Shown piece by piece: positions 43,865-52,582 of a stretch of 64,000 nt of DNA. Position 1 is the first letter of the stretch. Each line of letters opens with the position of its first letter. The notes beneath the pieces were generated by a model that had not been told where the DNA came from, ran no database searches, and was given only the letters and a program-made list of their open reading frames with translations. A program made the translations under genes and the position numbers. Source of the DNA: Mangrovitalea sediminis (GTDB lineage Bacteria > Pseudomonadota > Gammaproteobacteria > Pseudomonadales > Oleiphilaceae); contig NZ_NTLB01000001.1 of NCBI RefSeq assembly GCF_002514725.1, forward strand, positions 1,178,001 through 1,242,000. Direction: 5' to 3'.

Positions 43865-44698
43865 TCAGTCGCCGGCCCTGGTCCAGGACAAAGGGTCCAG
43901 GTCGAAGAACTGTTGCAGTTGCCGATACAGCGCGGGGTGTTCGCGATGCAGCGCCCGCGGTCGCTCGAAAAAGGTTTCGGTAACGACCGCAAAGAACTCT
44001 GCCGGGTTTGTGGCGCCGTATGGGTCGATCAACTCACTGTGCCCCTGTTCGAGGGTTTTCTGCAGATTATCGAAGGCCTTTGAAAACACCTGACTCCAGG
44101 TCCGCAGGGCGTTGGAGCTGCGCAGCATGGGCGCGCCGTCCGCACTGCCGTCCGCCTGATCCAGTTGGTGCGTGAATTCGTGAATCGCCACGTTATGGCC
44201 ATGCTGGTGATGACCGGCTCCCGCTACGACATCCTCCCAGGACAGGATCACCTTGCCCCGTTGCCAGGAATCCCCCAGATGCACGCCGCTGCTCTCTGAC
44301 AGCACTTCACCTTCACGGTGGATATCCGGCACCCGGTAAGCGCTCGGGTAGACAAGGATTGCTCGCAGATCATCATAGAACGACAGCGGCAGGTTGAGTA
44401 TCAGCAGGCAGGCTTCTGCCGCAATGGTGACACGCATGGTGTCTGTCACGGTCAGGCCCGCGCAGCCGTAAAAACGCTTCTCGTCGAGGAAAACCTGAAT
44501 CAGGGGTCGCAAGCGTGCCTGCAGGGGTTCGGGAAGGTGGCGATAGACCCAGACATCCCGGTCGAGAATCGTCTGCCAATCGGCCGGAAAGGGCTTGGCC
44601 ATGACACGTCGGCGCCGCCAGGAACGATAACCGAACAGATAGAAGAAGCTGGCGCTGAGCAATACTGCGACACCCAGCGCATAGAGCGTCAGTGACAT
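43865..44698 (-). CDS. mtfA: M90 family zinc metallopeptidase MtfA-like
   Basis: 277 residues from the ATG at 44698 (AGGTCC before it; a TTG start lies 21 bases further up). It has an N-terminal hydrophobic segment and then the M90/MtfA domain with A-I-H-E-F-T-H-Q-L-D (HExxH zinc motif), the conserved C-G-L-x-V-T-D region and V-I-L-S-W-E-D-V. In E. coli MtfA is a cytoplasmic peptidase that inactivates Mlc to control glucose uptake. The membrane segment here is a difference. Confidence 0.9.
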   Translation of the reverse strand: MSLTLYALGVAVLLSASFFYLFGYRSWRRRRVMAKPFPADWQTILDRDVWVYRHLPEPLQARLRPLIQVFLDEKRFYGCAGLTVTDTMRVTIAAEACLLILNLPLSFYDDLRAILVYPSAYRVPDIHREGEVLSESSGVHLGDSWQRGKVILSWEDVVAGAGHHQHGHNVAIHEFTHQLDQADGSADGAPMLRSSNALRTWSQVFSKAFDNLQKTLEQGHSELIDPYGATNPAEFFAVVTETFFERPRALHREHPALYRQLQQFFDLDPLSWTRAGD

Positions 44699-44754
44699 AG
44701 AGGACCTGTTGGTAAGCAAGTCCCTACTTTACCGTTAAACCCCGTTGTGGTGCT

Positions 44755-44793
44755 AAAAAAAGACCGGGAAACCGGAGCAACCTGGTTTCCCGG
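44755..44793 (-). terminator. Rho-independent terminator of the Cyc2-like gene
   Basis: On the minus strand, CCGGGAAACC and GGTTTCCCGG form a 10-bp stem with a 10-nt loop, followed by seven T, 14 bp past the stop. It is a textbook intrinsic terminator. Confidence 0.93.
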
Positions 44794-44806
44794 CCAAGTA
44801 CGGGGA

Positions 44807-46102
44807 TCAGATGACGAGCCAGGCGAGCAGGTACAGCGAGTTGTTATCGCTGGCTTTCGTGGTCGTGCCGTCAAACTTGGTGTAATCGCGGTACTGGATG
44901 GAAAGATCCAGGTTTTCCCAGGGGAAGACGCTGATCTCACCGATAAAGCCGCTGTTGTTCAGGTTGTCGTTACCGGTTGTGGTATTGAACCAGGCGATCG
45001 CCGGGCGCCAGCGGCTGTCAATATTGAACTCGGTGTCGATCCGGCCGGTTTTCCAGCGTCCGTCCTGACCTTGCGAGTAGTTGCCGCTGCCATCGAGGTC
45101 CGTGCGAGCCTCGTCGGTATAGTTGCCATGGACGATCAGCGAGTTATTCGGACCAGCGAAAGGCATTTCGTATTGGAAGTCCACCGCCCGGTCGAAGTAA
45201 CGCGAAGTCGGGCCCCCGATACCGTTACCCGAGGATGTTGCCTGGGCTTGCGGATAGACCTTCGCGTAAATGCCGTAGGTGCCGATCATCAGGTAGCTGT
45301 TATCGAAGTTATGTTGCCAGGCCAGGCGCCAGTAGGGGGCTGCGTTGTCGATGGTGTTGGTGCTGCCCACGGTGCCGTTGACGAAGGCTGAGCGGTACAG
45401 GGCCACGTCCGCGTAATAGGTGTTGTCCAGCATGCCGTAGGTGCCCAGGCCTGCCACATTCTGGCCGAGCGACTCGATAAAGGGTGCAGCGGTGGCACTG
45501 GGAGCGACGCTGGAGCTGGCCCACGGAAAGCTCCAGACCGGCGTGCTGTTCCAGAGGTCTTCCACGGTCGGATTATTGTTGAGGTCGACGCCGTAGGTCA
45601 GGCTGTGATCCTCTCCGAGGGTGGTGGACTGGGCCATGCGGACGTCGGCGTTGTCCATGGTGAAGCCCGCGTCACCCTGGGAATGGGTGAGCTGTACGAA
45701 GAGGCCGATATCCGGCGTGACACTGCCGCCGAAGAACAGGCTCAGCTGATCGGGAAACTGGACATCGTTGTTCTGCTGGTTCGGCTGCGACTTGCTGTTG
45801 TGCGTCGACGAAACCTGCACCATCGCGGACATGGGCGGAATACCGACCAGGGACAGCTGGCTGGATGAGGTCGCACTGGATGTCTGCGTCACCTTGTTGA
45901 TGGCGGACAGCACATAGCCGCTCAATTTGAACTGGCGCCCGAAGCTGTTCAGGGCCGGAAAGTTACCGTTATGGCACGCGGTACAGGGGAGATCGGTTTG
46001 TCGCGCAAACGCTGGAATGGCTTGGACATTGGTGGTCGTGATGAGCAGTCCTAACAGACTGAAGCATCCCAGCCACAGACGGAGTCGGTGAATGACGGTC
46101 AT
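44807..46102 (-). CDS. Cyc2-like outer-membrane monohaem cytochrome/porin fusion
   Basis: 431 residues: signal peptide (cut near Q-A, residue 28), then a haem-binding C40-T-A-C-H44 in A-F-A-R-Q-T-D-L-P-C-T-A-C-H, followed by a long glycine- and aromatic-rich alternating region of outer-membrane-barrel type. The leading motif, with F-P-A-L-N-S-F-G-R-Q-F-K-L-S-G-Y just after the haem, is the pattern of the Cyc2/porin-cytochrome family, whose prototype takes electrons from extracellular Fe(II). Relatives without proven iron oxidation are common. The gene has its own promoter region and terminator. Confidence 0.8.
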   Translation of the reverse strand: MTVIHRLRLWLGCFSLLGLLITTTNVQAIPAFARQTDLPCTACHNGNFPALNSFGRQFKLSGYVLSAINKVTQTSSATSSSQLSLVGIPPMSAMVQVSSTHNSKSQPNQQNNDVQFPDQLSLFFGGSVTPDIGLFVQLTHSQGDAGFTMDNADVRMAQSTTLGEDHSLTYGVDLNNNPTVEDLWNSTPVWSFPWASSSVAPSATAAPFIESLGQNVAGLGTYGMLDNTYYADVALYRSAFVNGTVGSTNTIDNAAPYWRLAWQHNFDNSYLMIGTYGIYAKVYPQAQATSSGNGIGGPTSRYFDRAVDFQYEMPFAGPNNSLIVHGNYTDEARTDLDGSGNYSQGQDGRWKTGRIDTEFNIDSRWRPAIAWFNTTTGNDNLNNSGFIGEISVFPWENLDLSIQYRDYTKFDGTTTKASDNNSLYLLAWLVI

Positions 46103-46196
46103 GGTGAAGCTCCCACTAATATTTTATGAGTTGTGATGTCCCATGGATTGGCTATCACGACACCGTTTATGGTCGGTGTATTACGGCTGGCACGTA

Positions 46197-46210
46197 TTGA
46201 TGCCGGTCAA
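46197..46210. promoter_or_regulatory. FNR/Anr-like box upstream of the Cyc2-like gene
   Basis: TTGATGCCGGTCAA matches TTGAT-N4-ATCAA at nine of ten positions and lies about 100 bp before the Cyc2-like start. The 385-bp intergenic region 46103-46487 otherwise shows a pair of GTCGAAAT repeats (about 46314 and 46363) and a TATAAC element near 46374 facing the hydrolase gene. Confidence 0.4.
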
Positions 46211-46487
46211 CGATTGTCGGTCAGCAGGGTTCTCCACTCCGCTGCGCGGCCTTATTTCATGATGCAGATCAACTTCATGCGGCCGCCCTGTCTTGGAAAA
46301 GGTGTTTCAGGCCGTCGAAATCGTTTGCCGGAGACGTACTCAAAAGTGTCTGCCGGATGTCGAAATAATGCGGTATAACGTCGATGCGGCGTTCGCTTGA
46401 GTTTGTGACCTGCAAAGCTGCTGCGTGCGGCCGGGCAATGATAAGCTGGCTACGTTTTCTGCCTGACGAATGAGAAGGACAGACTCG

Positions 46488-47417
46488 ATGAATGCAGTCA
46501 CTGAACCCGGTGTCGGGTTGTCGGAAGACGAACGGCTGGTGTCGGCTAACGGCATTCAGCTTTGTGTCCAGGAAATGGGCGATCCCGGTGGCGAACCGTT
46601 GCTGCTGATTATGGGTCTGGCGTCCCAGATGACCCTGTGGCCCGATGCGCTGCTGCAAGCCTACGTGGCGGCAGGATTCCGCGTCATCCGGTTCGATAAC
46701 CGGGATATTGGGCGGTCCGAGGAGATCAAGGCGCGTATCGAAGGCTCCCCCTATGCGGCCATGCTGCGATACAAGCTTGGCTTGTCGGTACCGGCGCCCT
46801 ATACGTTGCATGATATGGCGGCGGATGCGATCGGACTGCTCGACGCCCTGGAGATCGACAGCGCACACGTGGTGGGTGTTTCCATGGGCGGCATGATCGC
46901 TCAGGTGCTGGGGGCAACCGCCGCCGAGCGGGTACGGAGCCTGACCCTGATAATGACCTCCACCAACAGTCCGCGCACACCACTGCCGGACCCACGTGTC
47001 ATCTGGCACCTTCAGGGCGGTGGTGTGCAGGGGCATCATGAAGCGGCCGTGGTTCAGCGTGGCCTCAATTTCTGGCGCACCGTGCAGAGTCCCGCTTATC
47101 CGGCGTCTGAAGCGGAGGTCCGTGAACGGATTACATCGGATTACCGTCGCAGCTATCGCCCTTGGGGTATCCTGCGTCAGATGAGAGGTATCCTGGCGAC
47201 CGGTAGCCTTGAGCCGCTGACCCGGACGATCCGCGTACCGACGCGAATCATCCATGGCGATGCCGACCCATTGGTGCGACCTGCCGCCGCGCGTCGCCTT
47301 AATCACCTGATTCCCACCGCCGACCTCAACTGGCTGCGGGGCATGGGCCACGACCTGCCGGCGCGTCTGCTCGACGATATTGCCCGTCTTACGATCGATA
47401 ACGCCGAACGGGCATAA
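46488..47417 (+). CDS. Alpha/beta hydrolase
   Basis: 309 residues from the ATG at 46488 (GAGAAGGAC before it). The nucleophile elbow is G-V-S-M-G-G-M, the oxyanion region L-L-I-M-G-L-A-S-Q, the acid D in H-G-D-A-D-P-L-V, and the His in G-M-G-H-D-L-P. The sequence fits the class of acyl-ester or lactone hydrolases with R-F-D-N-R-D-I-G-R-S after the elbow loop. Substrate unknown. It stands alone, divergent from the Cyc2-like gene. Confidence 0.88.
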   Translation: MNAVTEPGVGLSEDERLVSANGIQLCVQEMGDPGGEPLLLIMGLASQMTLWPDALLQAYVAAGFRVIRFDNRDIGRSEEIKARIEGSPYAAMLRYKLGLSVPAPYTLHDMAADAIGLLDALEIDSAHVVGVSMGGMIAQVLGATAAERVRSLTLIMTSTNSPRTPLPDPRVIWHLQGGGVQGHHEAAVVQRGLNFWRTVQSPAYPASEAEVRERITSDYRRSYRPWGILRQMRGILATGSLEPLTRTIRVPTRIIHGDADPLVRPAAARRLNHLIPTADLNWLRGMGHDLPARLLDDIARLTIDNAERA

Positions 47418-47496
47418 TGTCGGTCATGGGCGTAGGGGCTAATTCGCGTTACGCTGTCGTGGTCAATCCGGTGACGCCGGGCAGAGGAGGTGCGGT

Positions 47497-48009
47497 ATGC
47501 GTGTGATCTTGCTTCTGGCTTTGTTGCTTGCGGGCTGCGCCAGTCCCGTGACCATCGATTACGATAACGCTGTGTCTTTCGCTGGTTATAGGACCTACGC
47601 CTTTGCCGCACCGGACAAGGCTTCCCAGTACCAGACCCTGGATGGACGGCGTATCGAGGCGGCGATCAACCGCGCTCTGCAGCTCAAGGGGCTCAAGCCG
47701 GTCGCCGTTGCCGATGCCTCGCTGATCGTCCACTATCGGATCGAAGAGGAAAAAAGCCTGGATACCACCGGATGGGGATTCGGCTTCGGAACCTTCCACG
47801 ATCCACTGGGCTTCGGTATGGCGACCACACCGCCGATACAGGAGCGTAAAGAAGGAAAACTGGTTGTCGAAATGGTGGATGGCAAGTCTCACCAGTCGGT
47901 CTGGAAGGCCGCCGGGCGCCGGTATCTGAACGAAAATATGTCGCCCAAGGAACGGACCGATCGCATCAACGAAATCGTTCACGATATGTTTCAGCGGTTT
48001 CCGCCCTAA
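47497..48009 (+). CDS. DUF4136 family lipoprotein
   Basis: 170 residues with signal and lipobox L-L-A-G-C-A (lipid Cys at 15). The rest follows the DUF4136 pattern: V-T-I-D-Y-D-N-A-V-S-F-A-G-Y-R-T-Y-A-F, then I-N-R-A-L-Q-L-K-G-L. The G-W-G-F-G-F-G-T-F segment is a glycine-rich loop seen in several members. Function unknown. Strong GAGGAGG ribosome site. Confidence 0.85.
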   Translation: MRVILLLALLLAGCASPVTIDYDNAVSFAGYRTYAFAAPDKASQYQTLDGRRIEAAINRALQLKGLKPVAVADASLIVHYRIEEEKSLDTTGWGFGFGTFHDPLGFGMATTPPIQERKEGKLVVEMVDGKSHQSVWKAAGRRYLNENMSPKERTDRINEIVHDMFQRFPP

Positions 48010-48109
48010 CCGTTCCGTTGTTACCCTGCCCTATTCCACCTGAGTTGCTGTATGCGCCGGGAGACGGATGATCTTCCGGCCACCAAGATGTCCTGTGCCG
48101 GGGAGTAGC

Positions 48110-48439
48110 ATGGCCTATCTCTATCTTGCCGTTGCGATTGTTGCCGAAGTCGCTGCAACCAGCGCCCTCAAGGCCTCCGAGGGGTTCAGCCGGTTGTGGC
48201 CCAGCCTGATCGTCGTTGTTGGTTATGGATTAGCGTTCTTTTGCCTGGGACAGGTGCTGAAGACGCTCCCTGTCGGCATCACCTATGCCATCTGGGCAGG
48301 GCTGGGCATCGTCCTGGTGACCCTGGTTGGCGTGCTGTTCTATCGGGAAATACCGGATTGGCCTGCCGTTCTGGGTATGGGGTTGATCATCGCCGGGGTG
48401 GCAATCATCAACCTGTTTTCGCGTTCAGTGGGGCATTGA
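48110..48439 (+). CDS. Small multidrug resistance (SMR) efflux protein
   Basis: 109 residues, four helices, starting M-A-Y-L-Y-L-A-V-A-I-V-A-E-V-A-A-T-S-A-L-K-A-S: the conserved Glu of helix 1 (E14) that couples drug and proton movement is present. The pattern Y-A-I-W-A-G-L-G-I-V-L-V-T fits EmrE rather than the guanidinium exporter Gdx/SugE, whose members have different residues around this site, but I cannot exclude that. The start is the ATG at 48110 after GGGGAG. Confidence 0.9.
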   Translation: MAYLYLAVAIVAEVAATSALKASEGFSRLWPSLIVVVGYGLAFFCLGQVLKTLPVGITYAIWAGLGIVLVTLVGVLFYREIPDWPAVLGMGLIIAGVAIINLFSRSVGH

Positions 48440-48455
48440 ACGCCGTCCCTTTCCT

Positions 48456-49265
48456 TCACTGACCGCGAATCGTGCCTGACAGGTCCTCGGCCAGTTCTGC
48501 CCAATGGGTATCGATACTGCGCTCGAAATGCAGGGGGCTGATGGCGACAAAGCCCTGGCGCAACGTATCCACGTCGCTGCCTGGGACCTTGACGTCCGAG
48601 GCCGCATGGCGGAAGCCGAGCCAGTAGTAGGGTTGATCGCGGCTGTCGCGGCGGGCGTCAACCTCGACGCCGGAAATACCGCCTCGCGCAGGGCGGCAGA
48701 AGCGCACGCCAGCAACGTCGTGGGAGGGAATGTCGGGGAAATTGATATTCAGGCAGACGTCGTCAGGCCAGCCGCGCCGGCTCAGTTCGTACAGCAGCGG
48801 TGGCGCCAGTTGCGACGAGGTCGACCACTGAATGGCATCGCCGTCCCGGAACGCCTGGCTCAGGGCGATCGAAGGAATGCCCAGTAGGAGGCCGGTCATG
48901 GCGGCGCCGACGGTGCCCGAATAGCCGACGGCATCGCTCAGGTTGGCGCCGCGATTGATACCGGACAGAATCAGGTCGGGGCGCCGGTCCCGCATCAGGT
49001 GTTCCACCGCCATCAGCACACAATCGCTGGGGGTACCGGACACGGCATGGTGACGGTCGTCCGAGGAATAGAGGCGCAGGGGCTGGTGCAGGCTGACACT
49101 GTGGGAGGTGCCGCTCTGATCCGACTCCGGGGCGACCACCCAGACATCGTCCGAGAGCGTCCTGGCAACGTCTTCGAGAATCGTCAGGCCTTCGCCGCGG
49201 ATGCCGTCGTCGTTGGTGATGAGTATGCGGCCAATGGGTTTGCCGTTGGGGCTGGACTGCGTCAC
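48456..49265 (-). CDS. surE: 5'/3'-nucleotidase SurE
   Basis: 269 residues of the SurE family (nucleoside monophosphate phosphatase, stationary-phase survival). I-L-I-T-N-D-D-G metal-binding motif, S-G-I-N-R-G-A-N and G-Y-S-G-T-V-G-A-A-M are present. Usually surE lies beside pcm, rpoS or nlpD; here it follows the phosphotransferase gene by 34 bp, so cotranscription with the fatty-acid genes is likely. Confidence 0.95.
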   Translation of the reverse strand: MTQSSPNGKPIGRILITNDDGIRGEGLTILEDVARTLSDDVWVVAPESDQSGTSHSVSLHQPLRLYSSDDRHHAVSGTPSDCVLMAVEHLMRDRRPDLILSGINRGANLSDAVGYSGTVGAAMTGLLLGIPSIALSQAFRDGDAIQWSTSSQLAPPLLYELSRRGWPDDVCLNINFPDIPSHDVAGVRFCRPARGGISGVEVDARRDSRDQPYYWLGFRHAASDVKVPGSDVDTLRQGFVAISPLHFERSIDTHWAELAEDLSGTIRGQ

Positions 49266-49299
49266 TGGGGAACTCCTCGTATTCGGATCGGTGCGATGG

Positions 49300-50343
49300 T
49301 CAACCGCTTTGTGCCAGCGACCAGCCTACCTCAGCCAGCAGACCGGCGCGACGTCCGACGTCCAGGGCGTCGCGATTACTGGCGTTGCCCTGCAGGGCCC
49401 GGGCATAGACGCCCTGCAGGATGGCCGCGATGCGGAACAGGGAAAAGGCCAAATAGAAATGCCAGTGTGGAATGTCCTGGCGTCCCGTACGTTGGCAGTA
49501 GGCTTGCAAAAACTCGGATTCGCCGGGAATGTCCAGCGCCGTCAGGTCCTGGCCGATAAGTCCGCGGATGCCTTCGATGCCGGTGGGCAGATGATAGGGC
49601 ATGCAACAGTAGGCAAGATCGGCCAGCGGGTGGCCCAGGGTCGACAGCTCCCAATCGAGAACGGCGACCACGGTTGGTTGTTCCGGATGCAGCAACAGGT
49701 TGCCGAGGCGGAAGTCGCCGTGGGCGATGGTGGTCTCCTCCTCTTCGGGAATGTTGTCGGGGAGCCAGCGTATCAGGCGTTCCATGGCCGGAATTTCGTC
49801 GGTCCTGGAGGCTTCGTACTGACCGCCCCAGCGTTTTATCTGGCGGGCGACATAATGTTCTGGGCGCCCGAAGTCGTCCAGACCAACGGCACGCCAGTCG
49901 ACCTGATGCAGGCGGGCAAGCGTGTCGGCCATGGCCATATAGACCGGACGCCGCTGGTGGCTTTCAATCTCCGCCAGCTCGGGGTGGGGGCAGACGCGAC
50001 CTTCCACATAGTCCATGACATAGAAGGGGGTGCCGATCACCTCGCTGTCCTCGCACAGCAGGCGGGCGCGGGGGACCGGCACCTCGGTGTCCGCCAGGGC
50101 GCTGATCACCCGGTATTCACGCTCGATCTGGTGGGCCGATGGCAGCAGGTTGCCCGGTGGCTTCTTGCGTAGCACATAGCGGTGACCGCCGGCTTCCAGC
50201 AGAAAGGTCGGATTGGACTGGCCGCCCTGAAACTGGCGGAGCTGTACCCCCTCTTCGCAACCCGGCAGGCGATCCTGCAGGTAGGTCTGCAGGGCCTCGG
50301 TATCGAAACGGTGTGCCGGTAACACATCCACCAGATCAGGCAT
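49300..50343 (-). CDS. ACAD10/11-type phosphotransferase (APH family kinase)
   Basis: 347 residues from the ATG at 50343 (AAGGGGGAAG before it). APH fold: N-lobe Y-V-L-R-K-K-P-P-G, catalytic H-G-D-F-R-L-G-N-L-L and metal-binding L-D-W-E-L-S-T-L-G-H-P-L-A-D. This subgroup is the kinase domain of mammalian ACAD10/11 and of the bacterial levulinate enzyme LvaA, both of which phosphorylate 4-hydroxyacyl-CoA. Together with the acyl-CoA dehydrogenase and the SDR beside it, a similar task is likely. Confidence 0.87.
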   Translation of the reverse strand: MPDLVDVLPAHRFDTEALQTYLQDRLPGCEEGVQLRQFQGGQSNPTFLLEAGGHRYVLRKKPPGNLLPSAHQIEREYRVISALADTEVPVPRARLLCEDSEVIGTPFYVMDYVEGRVCPHPELAEIESHQRRPVYMAMADTLARLHQVDWRAVGLDDFGRPEHYVARQIKRWGGQYEASRTDEIPAMERLIRWLPDNIPEEEETTIAHGDFRLGNLLLHPEQPTVVAVLDWELSTLGHPLADLAYCCMPYHLPTGIEGIRGLIGQDLTALDIPGESEFLQAYCQRTGRQDIPHWHFYLAFSLFRIAAILQGVYARALQGNASNRDALDVGRRAGLLAEVGWSLAQSG

Positions 50344-50353
50344 GACTTCCCCC

Positions 50354-51109
50354 TTACGAGATGGTTTCGCCACCGTCGGCCACAATCACCTGGCCGGTCA
50401 CGTAGGCGCTGGCGTCGCTTGCCAGGAACAGGGCTACGCCGGCGATATCGTCCGGTTGGCCAATACGGCGCAATGGTGTGTTCTGCTCGGCACGATCCCG
50501 CCAGTCGGGGTTCTCGAGTAACGCCTTGGCGAAGTCGGTCTCGATCAGTCCGGGGGCAATGGCGTTGATACGAACGCCCCTAGGCCCCCACTCCACTGCC
50601 AGATGGCGGGCCAAGCCTGCTTCAGCAGCCTTGGACACACCATAGATGCCGATGACATCGTTGCCGTGCAGGCCGGCGATACTCGACAGCAGGATCACCG
50701 ATCCCCCTCCCTGCCGGGCGATTTCCGGCAGGGCCCGGTTGCACAGCCAGAAGGTGCTGCGCACGTTGGTATTCATGATCTTGTCGTAGGCTTCGTCGGT
50801 CATGTCGGCGATGGGGCCGTAGACCGGGTTGGTGGCAGCGTTGCACACCAGGATATCCAGGCGCCCCCATTTTTCGAGGGTGGCATCCACCAGATGATGC
50901 AGCTGCTCCTTGTAACCCACATGACAGGGCACGGCCATCACTGTCAGCCCTTCCGCTGCCAGTTCGCCAGCAACTCGCTCACAAGCATCCGCCTTGCGGC
51001 TGGATATGACAACCTTGGCACCGGCCCGGGCCAGGTGTTCGGCGATGGCGCGTCCGATACCGCGGGTGGAGCCGGTGACGATCGCCACCTTGTCCTTGAG
51101 ATCGAACAT
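50354..51109 (-). CDS. Short-chain dehydrogenase/reductase
   Basis: 251 residues from the ATG at 51109 (GGGAGACGC before it). Nucleotide motif T-G-S-T-R-G-I-G, N-A-A-T-N region, catalytic S-S and Y-G-V-S-K are all there. It starts 59 bp after the acyl-CoA dehydrogenase stop and ends 10 bp before the phosphotransferase gene. By context it probably oxidises a hydroxyacyl-CoA, as LvaD does in the levulinate pathway; this is inference. Confidence 0.92.
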   Translation of the reverse strand: MFDLKDKVAIVTGSTRGIGRAIAEHLARAGAKVVISSRKADACERVAGELAAEGLTVMAVPCHVGYKEQLHHLVDATLEKWGRLDILVCNAATNPVYGPIADMTDEAYDKIMNTNVRSTFWLCNRALPEIARQGGGSVILLSSIAGLHGNDVIGIYGVSKAAEAGLARHLAVEWGPRGVRINAIAPGLIETDFAKALLENPDWRDRAEQNTPLRRIGQPDDIAGVALFLASDASAYVTGQVIVADGGETIS

Positions 51110-51168
51110 CTTGCGTCTCCCACTCAAATTGTTATTGTCGAGGGTCCATAGGCGACGGCGTTTCCCGT

Positions 51169-52371
51169 CTACTGATGGGCGCGTAACTCGAGTTTGGCCA
51201 GGGTTTCGCGGTGCACCTCGTCCGGACCGTCAGCCAGACGCAAGGTCCGCGAGTTGGCATAGGCGGCGGCCAGGAAAGTGTCCTGCGATACACCGGCGGC
51301 ACCGTGAACCTGGATGGCGCGGTCGAGGATGCGGCAGGCCATGGCGGGCGCAACCACCTTGATCATGGCGATTTCGCGGCGGGCCACCTTGTTACCCACC
51401 TTGTCCATGCGGTCGGCAGCATGCAACGTCAGCAGGCGGGCCTGATCGATTTCGCAGCGGGAACGGGCAATGTCCTGACGCAGTCCGCCCAGTTCTGCAA
51501 TCGGTCCCCCAAAGGCAACGCGTTCGTTGGCCCGTTTGCACATCGACTCCAATGCCCTTTCGGCAACGCCGATCAAGCGCATGCAATGATGGATCCGGCC
51601 CGGCCCCAGGCGGCCTTGTGCGATTTCGAATCCGCGACCCTCACCCAACAACAGGTTGCTCGCCGGCACGCGAACATTGTCATAGAGGATTTCGGCATGG
51701 CCGTGCGGAGCGTGGTCGTAGCCGAAAACCGACAGGTGTCGTTCGATCTTGACCCCGGGCGCATCGAGCGGCACCAGGATCATGGACTGCTGCTGGTGCT
51801 TGGGTGCGTCGGGATCGGTCTTGCCCATGACGATGGCGATCTTGCAACGGCTGTCGTTGCCGCCGGAGGACCACCACTTGCGGCCGTTGACGATGTAGTG
51901 ATCGCCGTCGCGACGGATTTCGCACTCGATATTGGTGGCATCGGAGGAGGCAACGCCCGGTTCCGTCATGGAGAAGCAGGAGCGGATCTCGCCATTGAGC
52001 AACGGCTTCAACCATTGATCCTGCTGTTCCTTGGTGCCGTATTGGGCGAGGACTTCCATGTTGCCGGTGTCGGGGGCGGCGCAGTTGAATACTTCCGGTG
52101 CGAGGTGAGAGCGGCCCATGATTTCGCACAAGGGCGCATATTCGAAGTTGGTCAGACCGGCACCGAACTCGTTGTGGGGCATGAACAGGTTCCACAGGCC
52201 TTCTTCCCGGGCGCGGGCCTTGAGTTCTTCCAGGATGGGCGGCGGCGTCCAGTGGTCGGTCTGGGCCTGGTGCTGCGCGTCAAAAACGCTTTCATTAGGG
52301 TAGATATAGGTGTCCATAAAACGCAGCAGTTTTTCGCGGAGCGCATTGGTGCGGTCGCTGAACTCGAACAT
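51169..52371 (-). CDS. Acyl-CoA dehydrogenase, ACAD11-like
   Basis: 400 residues with the FAD fold of acyl-CoA dehydrogenases: [16 protein letters not shown], then [13 protein letters not shown], and [16 protein letters not shown]. The W-W-S-S-G-G motif is that of the ACAD10/11 group, in which the reaction partners a kinase that acts on 4-hydroxyacyl-CoA. It is first in the operon with SDR, phosphotransferase and surE, with a GGAGAGGCC ribosome site. Confidence 0.92.
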   Translation of the reverse strand: MFEFSDRTNALREKLLRFMDTYIYPNESVFDAQHQAQTDHWTPPPILEELKARAREEGLWNLFMPHNEFGAGLTNFEYAPLCEIMGRSHLAPEVFNCAAPDTGNMEVLAQYGTKEQQDQWLKPLLNGEIRSCFSMTEPGVASSDATNIECEIRRDGDHYIVNGRKWWSSGGNDSRCKIAIVMGKTDPDAPKHQQQSMILVPLDAPGVKIERHLSVFGYDHAPHGHAEILYDNVRVPASNLLLGEGRGFEIAQGRLGPGRIHHCMRLIGVAERALESMCKRANERVAFGGPIAELGGLRQDIARSRCEIDQARLLTLHAADRMDKVGNKVARREIAMIKVVAPAMACRILDRAIQVHGAAGVSQDTFLAAAYANSRTLRLADGPDEVHRETLAKLELRAHQ

Positions 52372-52520
52372 GGGCCTCTCCTTATCAGGAAATGGACGGT
52401 GGGGCTGGGTGCGAGGGCAGCGTCGATCTCACACCGAAGCAAGGCCTGAATCTGGCATGTCCGGGATAGTGAGTCAAGGATTTGGAATTGTATTTCGCCA
52501 AGCGAAATCTTGGGACGCGA

Positions 52521-52557
52521 AGGAGAAGAAAAGGCGCCGGCGACCTGATCGTCGCCG
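52521..52557 (-). terminator. Intrinsic terminator of the chemoreceptor gene
   Basis: CGGCGAC-CTGATC-GTCGCCG is a 7-bp stem with a 6-nt loop, followed on the minus strand by a pyrimidine-rich CCTTTTCTTCTCC tract, 26 bp past the chemoreceptor stop. Confidence 0.75.
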
Positions 52558-52582
52558 ACGGTATGGGCCTGAAAACGGAAAC

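Noticed and set aside
46188-46203. TGGCACGTATTGATGC as a sigma54 promoter
   Set aside because: The GG and GC elements are spaced one base off, and the GC is not in the right context.
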